64,000 bases of DNA from Hormiphora californensis (Eukaryota > Ctenophora > Tentaculata > Cydippida > Pleurobrachiidae). The stretch covers positions 5,904,015 through 5,968,014 of the forward strand of contig CM035354.1 in assembly GCA_020137815.1 (NCBI GenBank), read 5' to 3'. Position numbers and translations under genes: made by a program. The notes under the pieces are model-generated. The model was not told the origin of the DNA. It was given only the letters and a program-made list of their open reading frames with translations, and did no database searches. Positions 24,230 through 33,301 of this stretch are shown here, piece by piece; position 1 is the first letter of the stretch; each line of letters opens with the position of its first letter.

Positions 24230-26641
24230 CTACTGCTGTCCACCCTCTTGTAGTTGTTGGGTGGAAGGAGTGACCCAGACAGTGGTAAACCAGGCGGGGG
24301 TCAAGTTGAGGGGGGACGGAACTGGAGACTGGGGCAGGTAGAATGTCTGCTGTTGCTGGTAGTACATGGGGGACTGAGGGTGGTAGATGTTGAATGGTGA
24401 GAGGGGTGGCAGGTAGGTGGTGGGGCTACCAAGGTGGCCTACAGCTCCTCCAGGACTGCCGAGAGGTAGGAGTGTTGGGGGTACAACAGGATGATTGGGG
24501 GTTGTTGGAGTTTGTGGTGGACTGAAACAGGACCCGGGTGCCTCCTGAGAAAGAAAAAAGGGTTACTGATGTAGAAAAAACACGTTATCAGCGTCTGTCA
24601 GCAGTGACGCATCATTTTAAAATCTCCGCACAAACGACTAGCACAAATAGACCAACATGCAAAGAATTGCTTGCTGCTCAGTTTGTTTTTATGTTAGCGA
24701 CTTGAAACAAAGTACATCGTTTAATTTAATTGTCTATGTCTAGGTCAAAACTAGACGAAAAATGAAGAAAGAAGAAACTCAAAAACACGTCTTTTCGACC
24801 AAATATTTTGGAATCGCCATAGCTCTGGAACTAGGGCTGATCTCAAAAATCGGCGAGGAACGGAGATTTTAAAATGATGCGACACTGCAGCTGACAGACC
24901 CTGGTTATAACTGGATAAGAGGTCAAAAATATCAGGTTATTCAAATCATGGTCTCACCACAGAGGAGGGAAGTCGGAGTTCTCGGTAGTTTTTCCGGTAG
25001 CTGAAGGACTGGGCATTTGGGTTCTTCCTGGGTGCGTGCCGGTCCATCTTGACGTGAACCTGTAGATACATTGTCAGAGATGAGAGGGAAGAGAGGGGGA
25101 TTAATGTTGATAGGCTACAATGGTCTCTAATACCCCAGGCCATGTAGATATTACCACAATTTGAATTACCTGGGGCTGTTTATCCAGGACAAGCCCATTA
25201 ATGTACAGAGCATCCGGCCTCGCCCGTGACTTATCTCCCTTGATCTATATGTTATTGGTGGCAGGGACGAATTAGAGTAGACTCTCGTAGAGGAGCTGAT
25301 GTGTAGAGACTAAGGGAATCCGTGAATAACATGTAGAATCAGTAGAGATCTAGTAGATTTAGTAGAGATGTAAGAGATCAGGATCATACCGTGATTGGAC
25401 GTATGGATAGAAGCCTGTATTTTTTTATACTTGTAGTCAAGTGTAGATCCACAATACTAATCCAGAAACCCTAACCCTAAATATGTAAATACCCATATCT
25501 AATGCCCGGAGAACCGCGTCATTTAACACATCTCTAACCACCCCTGGGCTACCCGGATGCAAGTAGAGAAGTGCATCTCACAACGGGGGGAGCCAACATT
25601 TGCAAAACTAATAATAGTGAATTTCCTGGGGCTTATTTATCAGCCTCAAAACGGGGGCGATCTGTCTACTGAATTACTCCTGTAGGAGACAAATATTTGG
25701 GTAGGCAGGACGTACTCTATGAGTAGACTCTACTCTAGAGTAGCTCTGATCTAGTAGAGATCTAGTAGAGATCTAGTAGAGATGAAGTAGAGATGAAGTA
25801 GAGATCTAGTAGAGATCAGTAGAGATCTAGTAGAGATCTAGAAGAGATCAGTAGAGATCTAGTATAGATCTAGTAGAGATCTAGTAGAGATCAGTAGAGA
25901 TCTAGTAGAGATCTAGTAGAGATCTAGTAGAGATCTAGTAGAGATCTAGTAGAGATCTAGTAGAGATCAGTAGAGATCAGTGATCTACCGTTATATTGGA
26001 GCTATGAAATAGAACACCGTGTTTTTACCTTGTATGATAGAAGCTGTTCCGCATCCCTGTCTGTTTTAAAGTCGACAAACCCGTAACCCTTAGAATAGTT
26101 GTAGATATCCCTGATTATCTTAATGTCCTCCGGATAGAACCCGTGTCTATTTAAACACATCTCTAACTCACTCTCGTGGGTCTGCAGCAGGGGAAATGAG
26201 TAAGGAGAAAGTGAATTCTACAACAAGGGGGGAGCCAAACTTTTAACTCAACAAAGCCAAACAGTAAAAGTAGTTCGGAACGATGCCGTGGTGCTGATCT
26301 CCTATTTCTCATGGCGTTCAGCAACGGTCATTATCATGTCCACTTACCGTAGTGTGCAGGTTGCCGACAAACACACGGTTGGAGTAGCGGATCCCAGACT
26401 TGCAGTTACTGTTCCCTGATTCTCTAAATCGAGGGGGCGTGTCCTGAAACGGGTAGGTGTTAGGATGTACTGTATTACTGAATAATAAATGAATATTTTT
26501 AGACTCCGCAATAATTGAAACCTAACTAAATTATTTAGCAAATAGGGAAACACGGGGATGGCAAACAAATCGCGGAATCAGAAAGTTAGTTGATAACTTA
26601 ACTACAATTTATTTATGGCTTACCTGGTTAAAACGATTCAT
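24230..26641 (-). CDS. RRM RNA-binding protein, BOULE/DAZ-like, 6 exons
   Basis: Exons 26641-26624, 26443-26348, 26181-26029, 25244-25170, 25059-24958 and 24544-24230; all joins are phase 0 and give 252 residues. One RRM: RNP2 VFVGNL at 30-35, RNP1 KGYGFVDF at 69-76, then a C-terminal extension IKGDKSRARPDALYI ... VHVKMDRHAPRKN. The last exon is Pro/Gln/Tyr-rich (YYQQQQTFYLPQSP) and ends QQLQEGGQQ. The RRM order, the SNRVFVG entry and SKGYGFV..F..DRDAEQLL resemble BOULE/DAZ germline translational regulators, but the region after RNP1 is longer than usual, so BOULE is a tentative call. Function in mRNA binding is well supported by the motifs. The start ATG is the one nearest the exon-1 donor; upstream in-frame sequence exists and the true 5' end is not certain. 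Confidence 0.75.
24595..24897. mobile_element. MITE-like element, 303 bp
   Basis: Left arm ctgtcagcagtgacgcatca... (24595-24630) is matched in reverse complement by the right arm ending gctgacag at 24897, both containing catcattttaaaatctccg. There is no coding capacity. It is inserted in the last intron of the RRM gene. Confidence 0.75.
25735..25985 (-). repeat. 12-bp tandem repeat (gatctagtagag)
   Basis: About 20 near-identical 10-12-bp units in the third intron of the RRM gene. Period slips between agtagagatct and agtagagatc suggest replication slippage. Confidence 0.9.
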
Positions 26642-27180
26642 TTCAATCAAAATCAAATTAAACAAATAACAATTACAGAAGTCCAGTCCTACAGTGCAGA
26701 AACTTTGACGGGAGTTGGAATTTGAATGTGCGACACAGTTCTGCAATAAATTTGGCGCCAAAACACTTGCTCCAGATGCCTCCGCAAACAATTGGAGGGT
26801 GCAACAGTCAATCAAACGCGCAATGATATTTAAATATTCTGCTTTAAAACGCGGACGCAAAACTTTTAATTTCTACGATGCCTTTTGCGCCGCGCATCGG
26901 TGTGGTAGCAATTTTTTCCCTGCCCGGGTGGATGCCGAAGGGCATCCACCCGGATGATCGTTTTAGCACGTGTGCTAAAAAGATCATAAAGGGTTTAGAA
27001 ATCTCGGATTTGAAATAGTAACTCGAGCGTGGTCAAAATCGCGTGTGTCACGGTAGCAGCATAGTAACTGCTCCTTCATAAAATCAAATAACTGTTCAAA
27101 CTTTTTAACACTACTTTAAACAAATTAATTTGAGTTTTAGGATAAAGCTGATGTAACAGCCCACGAGGGGCAGAAAGAAA

Positions 27181-28200
27181 ATGGTAAATACGGATAATGA
27201 AGAAGAAGCAACTCCTCGGATTTACCTGGTAGCTCATCCTGGGAAACCGGCTACTGATATTGATAGGAGGAATGTTAACGACTGCCAACATGATACAGTA
27301 TATTGGGTAAAAGAATTGTTGTCGGAGTGTTCAGGGTTTGGATACAGTAACCCAGAGTTAGTGAGATATGGAACTGGTCCTCCACCAAGGGCTACCTGGG
27401 ATGATTTGGAGGTTCCGTCTACGAGCAAGCTTAATACGCTGTCGAAGAAAAAGCTGCTAGATTTTACTAAGAGGGCGTGTGGTATTTTGCTTGAACAGAC
27501 ATTCCCACTTATTCAAAAGTTGCGTGACAAGGGTTGTGAAAGTATGATGGTTAGAGAGTGCGAAGAGGAGCTCAGACAGCAAGGAAAGGAGCTAATTAAA
27601 GCTCAACGAGACCTAGTAGCGGCGCAAGAGGAACTACTCAATATCCAGAGGCAGTTGCTTGAAAAGAGGGAGGTTGAGATTACAGCTGTGCAGTCAACGG
27701 CACAGCAAGAACTGAAGAGCTTCTCCTCCGTTTTGAAGGAAGAATGTGCCTCGGCGCTGGCGCCAAAGAAAATTCAATCAGCGATTGTGGCAGCCTCTGA
27801 GGACCGTGGGTGTAACATCATCATCCATGGCCTGGAAGAGTCAATAAATAGTAGCGTTGAGCTTGAAACTCAAGTAGAGTCTCTTCTTGTTGAGCTAGGA
27901 GAGACTCAGAACGTGAAATCAGTGGAGCGCTTGGGAAGGCAGTCTTTAACTGTCAGACCAGTGAAAGTCGTACTGAAGAGCAGAGACGCTCAGATGTCGA
28001 TCCTGTCGAAAAAATCCCGACTAAAAAGGACCGGCAAGTTCGATAAAGTCTTCATTTCGCCTGGCAGGACTTTGGAGGAACGAAATGAGAGAAGACAGCT
28101 TGTTGATCGACTGAAGAAAATGGTGCAAAGGTCTCCTGAAAAACATTACTTCATTCGTGGGAAGGAGGTGGTGGAAGCACCAGGGACCACTGAGAATTGA
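27181..28200 (+). CDS. LINE ORF1-like coiled-coil nucleic-acid-binding protein
   Basis: A single uninterrupted 339-residue frame. Residues about 110-180 are a Glu/Gln-rich coiled coil (EEELRQQGKELIKAQRD). Residues about 210-330 match the ORF1 pattern of CR1/L2-type non-LTR elements: CNIIIHGLEES, VKSVERLGRQ, RPVKVVLKSRDAQ, VFISPGRTLEERNERR. Such proteins coat the element RNA and act as chaperones in the cytoplasm. No reverse transcriptase follows, so it depends on another element or has been co-opted. A second, shorter copy of its C-terminal motif lies at 29792-29926. Confidence 0.7.
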   Translation: MVNTDNEEEATPRIYLVAHPGKPATDIDRRNVNDCQHDTVYWVKELLSECSGFGYSNPELVRYGTGPPPRATWDDLEVPSTSKLNTLSKKKLLDFTKRACGILLEQTFPLIQKLRDKGCESMMVRECEEELRQQGKELIKAQRDLVAAQEELLNIQRQLLEKREVEITAVQSTAQQELKSFSSVLKEECASALAPKKIQSAIVAASEDRGCNIIIHGLEESINSSVELETQVESLLVELGETQNVKSVERLGRQSLTVRPVKVVLKSRDAQMSILSKKSRLKRTGKFDKVFISPGRTLEERNERRQLVDRLKKMVQRSPEKHYFIRGKEVVEAPGTTEN

Positions 28201-28467
28201 AATTAAATTTGTTGAGTTTAGAAGTGATGAGCGAGGAAAGGACAGTTGAGTTGAAAGGTGGTCATTTGTTTGATAGCCTCAATTATTTTTCAAGTTTCAA
28301 GTTTCAAGTTTCAAGTTTCAAATATGATGTCAGGACGCTTATTTTTTCCCTGACCGGGTGAATGCCGAAGGCATTCACCCGGATGATCTTTTTAGCACGC
28401 ACGTGCTAAAAAGATCATTCAGGGTTTAGAAATCAGCAGATCGTGGAGTTAACTAAAAGTGTCCGTC

Positions 28468-28742
28468 CCAGGGGCGAAGCAAGGCTGAGTCCAGTGGGTC
28501 CAGGACCCACTTTTTGGACGAGAGAGGAGAAGAAAATGAGAAAACTTGCTAAAAAGTGAAAATATCGGCAAAAACAACCAAAAAAAAGTGAAAAAATGAA
28601 CCGATTTTCAATTGAAAAAGCGAATGCGCGCAAGAAAAAATTATGCGGCAGCGCTGGGTCCGGACCCACCTCGCGCGTTACATTTTCTGCAGCGCTGGAC
28701 CCAAAATTTTTTTCGTGAATGAACGCCGCGCACCGCCCCTGG
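28468..28742. mobile_element. small element with ccaggggcg terminal inverted repeats, nested
   Basis: Starts ccaggggcgaagc and ends cgcccctgg. The interior repeats gtccaggaccca and gcgctggacc as inverted pairs. It splits the right-hand direct repeat of the ORF1 unit (gtccgt before, ccgtccgtccg after), so it inserted later. Confidence 0.65.
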
Positions 28743-29043
28743 TCCGTCCGTCCGTCCACCGTTACACTTAGTAATAAAGTCTGCTCCTTCATAAAACTTT
28801 CAGCTCACACTTTGATGATGCAACAAAGGAAATGATTAACACGCACTGTGGCGCGCAATTACTCACTCGTAACACTTGCTACTTTCACCTGAAATCACTT
28901 TGGGTACCCATACAGCCGTACCATGACGTTTTAGCAAGTCTTCTAAGCATGAAACTACTATCACTCAATAAGTGACTGGAGTTAACTTAAGGGTAAAGTT
29001 GAAGCACTTGGTAACCAACTAGGTTCTCCTAAGCAACTGTCTT

Positions 29044-29122
29044 GGTTATCATAGCAACTGCCTTGGTTACCATAGCAACTGCTTTGATTACCATAGCAAC
29101 CACCCTGGATACCATAGCAACT
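29044..29122 (+). promoter_or_regulatory. tandem array of four X-box-like motifs
   Basis: Four units of about 27 bp, each with a core of the form ggttaccatagcaac. The second (29066-29079) fits the RFX X-box consensus exactly and the others differ by one or two bases. It lies about 1.1 kb upstream of CLPTM1L. It could be regulatory or just a minisatellite. Confidence 0.4.
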
Positions 29123-29215
29123 AACATCGTATCAGCCAAAAATTGCTCTTTGAGTGCAAAATTCATCGGGAAATCCAGTTTTGAAGCTTAGTCATCAATT
29201 TTACACCCATCTGGG

Positions 29216-29467
29216 GCAGGGAAACACCGCATTATGAATACATAATGCAATAATTCTTGTTCAAAGCTGTGCGCGGCGCTCACAACACTGTTGCTGAAGG
29301 GGTGAGGGTAGAGTAAAACAGCTGTGTAACTGCATACATACAGGACGCATGCATCTCACATTGTGACCAAGCCTTGATATTGTGATACTGATAGTGTGAT
29401 ACTGATCCTGTCGACGGAGGGCAGGGAAACACCGCATTATGAATACATAATGCAATAATTCTTGTTC
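29216..29467 (+). repeat. 47-bp direct repeat pair containing a palindrome
   Basis: gcagggaaacaccgcattat and the following 27 bases occur identically at 29216-29262 and 29421-29467. The core gcattatgaatacataatgc is palindromic. The spacing is 205 bp. These are possibly the ends of a small transposed segment. Confidence 0.8.
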
Positions 29468-29791
29468 CGAAGAAATTTTCCGTCGCGGTTTTCGGTTTTT
29501 GAATTTTTTTTGACCACTTTTTAAATTTTTTGAGTCGTGTTTCTTTAAAGGCGCTGCCTTACCACCGAACCGCCGCTGTATCATATGCCAGCCGTGTTTA
29601 TTACGTTACCCGCCTCCCAAGAAGCATACAGCATCACATAAGCTATTGTAAACATTCGTCCAGGGCAGCCTGCGCCCAGCGCCCTGCAGTGGCAACTGGC
29701 AATCCCGGATCCGCTCACCGCTGTGATTGCCATGTCCCCAACTATCCCATACTCCTCTCATTCAGTTTTGTTTCTCATAGTACTCTCCTCG

Positions 29792-29926
29792 GTGTTTCTT
29801 TCCCCCGACCTAACACCGGAGGAACAGCGAGAACGGAAAACTCTCGTTGATACAGTGAAAGGACTGATGCGAGACAATCCGAATGGACGATATTGGGTTA
29901 GCAGGGGGGTAATTAAATGTGGCTGA
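29792..29926 (+). pseudogene. remnant of a LINE ORF1-like protein C-terminus
   Basis: VFLSPDLTPEEQRERKTLVD... NGRYWVSRGVI parallels VFISPGRTLEERNERRQLVD... HYFIRGKEVV near the end of the 27181-28200 protein. Nothing upstream restores the rest of the protein. It therefore looks like a truncated relative. Confidence 0.6.
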
Positions 29927-30032
29927 CTTCTAATCAGTGACATGTGCACTGAAGAGACTTCTAATGGGACTTATTAATGGCTATCCGTTTTGCCCACAAA
30001 AAAGGGGCAGTATATGTAATGTATACATTTTA

Positions 30033-30065
<33 letters not shown>

Positions 30066-30226
30066 GTACTCTTCGCCGATTGTTACTTTCGATTTTTAAA
30101 TTCCGATCAGCTGATTTACGATTAGTGTTCGCACAAACGGAATTTAAATTATAAAGAAAATTATTTAAATACAATTATTGTATTTTTATAATCAACTTCA
30201 CATTATAAAGAATAGTAAAGAGTGTT

Positions 30227-32050
30227 ATGACATACTTGACTTTGGGGAACTTTGGATTATTCCTCTTCTTTCTCTACCTGGCAAACTCCTTCAACGTTTT
30301 CTATACACTTTACTACCCAAAACTTTGTACCGAGGACTCAATATCATGCCTGTCGCCACAGTTTCCACCCGAAGGGAAATATGATCTTTATCTGTATGCC
30401 ACAAAGACTCAAGGAACTGTCAACAGAGACGGTTTAATTTTCAAGAAAGAGGGCGTATCTCTTACCGATTCACTGGAAGAGGACATCCAGGTCACTTTAG
30501 AAAGGGGCTTTACTAAAAATGTAACAATTTATGGTCAGGTTCTAGTGGTTAAATCAGGTGCTGATCCCCTTTCTCGGTCTACTGTTTCTGCCAACTACCT
30601 AACTACACTGACATCCCTCAAGAGACCGGATTCAAAGAAAGTGAACCTGCTTGATGGTATATCTGTAATAGATAACTCGACTATAATCTCGCACTGGCGG
30701 CCCCGGCTCATAGTTCATATATTGGATCCTGATATAAAGTTTGACAGCGGTGATTTTCCCATGGAGTTCAGACGGGTCATGGATAGAAAGAGTCTAACTT
30801 ATCGGCCTGTCCTCTACGTTGATCAGCTGAGTCTGACTAGACGATACGATGTTCCAATCACATCAGAGAGGGTAAATCTAACAATCAGTTTCTCACCCAT
30901 CACCATTGGAAAAATGAGGATATGGTTACAATTTGAGGAGGCTTTAAACAACTTGAGAGCTCTTGGTTTTGGTGAGGACGATGTGGACGAGGTTAAGGGA
31001 ATCTTCTCTGACACGAACATGTACTTCCTGACCCTCACATTCATTGTATCGGTCTTCCATCTTCTGTTCGACTTCCTAGCCTTCAAAAACGATATCTCCT
31101 TCTGGAAAAAGAGGAAGAGCACGGTCGGGTTGAGTACTAGAGGTGTGGTGTGGAGGGCGGTTAGTCAGATAATTGTATTCCTGTATCTGTGTGAACACAA
31201 GACATCATACATTGTACTGGGACCTGCTGGAGTTGGGATGATTATAGAAATGTGGAAGGTCAGCAAGAGTCTCAAGTTCTCTCTTGCTGGAGGGAAGGTG
31301 ACATTTGGGGAGAAGAGTGAGGAAGAGAAGCTGTCGGAAGAGATTGATAAGGAGGCGATGAGATATCTTCAGTGGCTTGTGTACCCATTGCTGTTTGGCG
31401 GTGCTCTATACTCTCTCTTTTATATGCCTCAACGCAGCTGGTAAGTTAACACATACAGGCATTCCTATTGACTATTACACAGTTGAGTGCTTTCAGATGC
31501 ACTGTTTACTTTAACATATTTTGGCAATGGCATATTGAACATTTTATGTCCATCTCTCCACTCTAACCTCTCTTTCTCTTTATCCTCCCTGACCCCTCTT
31601 TCTCTCTCTTTCTCTATCTCTTTCCTCCAGTTCCACTCTGACCCCTTTCTCTCTTTCTTCAGGTATAGCTGGGTTATTAACACCCTCGTGAACGGGGTTT
31701 ACTGTTTCGGATTCCTCTTCATGACACCCCAGCTCTTCCTAAACTACCGCCTCAAATCTGTGGCCCATCTCCCCTGGAGAGCGTTCATGTACAAGGCATT
31801 CAACACGTTTATTGATGATGTCTTCGCATTTATCATCACCATGCCAACCGCTCATCGGATAGCCTGTTTCCGGGACGATATTATATTCCTGATATATCTC
31901 TACCAGAGATGGCTGTATCCCGTGGACAAGAAACGGGTTAATGAGTTCGGTCAGGTATTTGAGGATGAGGCGATTGAGGGAAGTGCTATTGAGGATGTGA
32001 AGAAGGATGGTAGTTTAGAGATTTCTGAAACTGAAAAGAAGAATCAGTAG
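30227..32050 (+). CDS. CLPTM1L: CLPTM1-like protein (CLPTM1L), 2 exons
   Basis: Exons 30227-31440 and 31663-32050 join in phase 2 (tg|g, Trp) to give 533 residues, close to the usual 538 of the family. An N-terminal membrane anchor is followed by a luminal region with SHWRPRL and PVLYVDQLSLT, then the family core DEVKGIFSDTNMYFL, FHLLFDFLAFKNDISFWK, PAGVGMIIEMWK, and after the intron YSWVINTLVNGVYCFGF, LKSVAHLPWRAF, FNTFIDDVFAFIITMP, CFRDDIIFLIYLYQRW. The C-terminal tail is acidic and Lys-rich. CLPTM1/CLPTM1L proteins are multipass endoplasmic-reticulum membrane proteins; CLPTM1L has been described as a lipid scramblase for glucosaminylphosphatidylinositol in GPI-anchor synthesis. The intron is CT-rich. 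The gene starts after a TE-rich block and ends 237 bp before the PRRC1 start codon on the same strand. Confidence 0.97.
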
Positions 32051-32287
32051 ATATTTGGGAACAAAGCTGATCTTTCTTTATTTGTTTTGGTTCTTGTTAT
32101 GGTTGTTAAGATGGGATCTCGATAGGTTTCATACACGACAATTTGTTATGTTGGGTTTTAATCATCTTATTTATTATTGATTTTGCTATCCCGTTTAAAA
32201 AATTGCTTTCCAAAATCAATCCCCTCCTTCTTATATTTCCAATCCCCGACAAATCACCACAAAACCCTACATTATAGTACACACGAG

Positions 32288-33223
32288 ATGGCTGACGATG
32301 AGGTTGCCGCCATTACAGAGAATATGGTGAAGCAGTCGCCCAAGATGGTCCGTCCTGCATCCCCAATAGTTGATATCTATGGAGACGAGGAGGAGAGTTA
32401 TGATGTCGGAGGAGCTATAAATGTGAGTAGACGACGTGATTTACTAATTGAGGTGTTACATCTATGAATGTGGTTGGTTCCAGAATTACTGATCAATGGT
32501 TTCTTGTGACAGACACAGTTTGGTAATAAAAGCTAGTCTTTCCCTTGCCGTTTGCAGTGTTTATGTTCAAAACAGAGAGGGGTGTGTAAGGGATATCACA
32601 TTTCCACAATGATACCAGCTTGGCTGATTTCCAAATATTATAACGTGTCTCTCACTTTTCTCTTGGTACCACAAACAACAAACACAAATTACAAATACTT
32701 AAATTTACTTCCGGCAGCAATCCCCACACTTTTTCCAATTCACATCCCCCTTTCTAACCCCACCCAATTCACATGTCCCCTTCGTAATACCCAAAAATTT
32801 TCCTAATCCCCTGGCCCTATTTTTACAGGTGGACATGCAGTCTCCCCCACACTCACCCAGCAACATGAGACACGATAGTTTCTTCAACGAAAACACAGCA
32901 ATGGCGGAAACTACTGAGTGTAAGTTTGGTGTGGCTTTGACATAACAAACCACAAACTGTATATATTTTGATTTTCCTAATTCCACTGATCGTTATCCCG
33001 TCTTTTGTTTTCCTCCCACCGATTTGCTGCTTGAAGTCTCCCCATTTGCATTCATAATGATGGTCCTCCTGTGCGGGTCTGTCTGAGGTTAATCGTTTCG
33101 GGGGAGATCACTGCGTAATTTAGAGGCGGGATCGTGCAGCACCAAACTCTCCTGTCGTGTGTGTAGTTAGTGGTGTAATGCTAGCTTGGTATGGAGATAG
33201 AGAGGGGAGAGAGAGATAGAGAG

Positions 33224-33301
<78 letters not shown>

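Larger units (their letters stand above)
26911..28799 (+). mobile_element. direct-repeat-flanked unit carrying a LINE ORF1-type gene
   Basis: A block starting attttttccctg, holding the hairpins accgggtg(a/g)atgcc-gaag and tagcacg..gtgcta and ending gggtttagaaatc, occurs at 26911-27003 and again at 28342-28434. Both copies are followed by ctccttcataaaa (27072 and 28785). The single long frame 27181-28200 lies between them. The right copy is interrupted by a further inserted element (28468-28742). The arrangement looks like terminal direct repeats around an ORF1-only unit. Confidence 0.55.
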
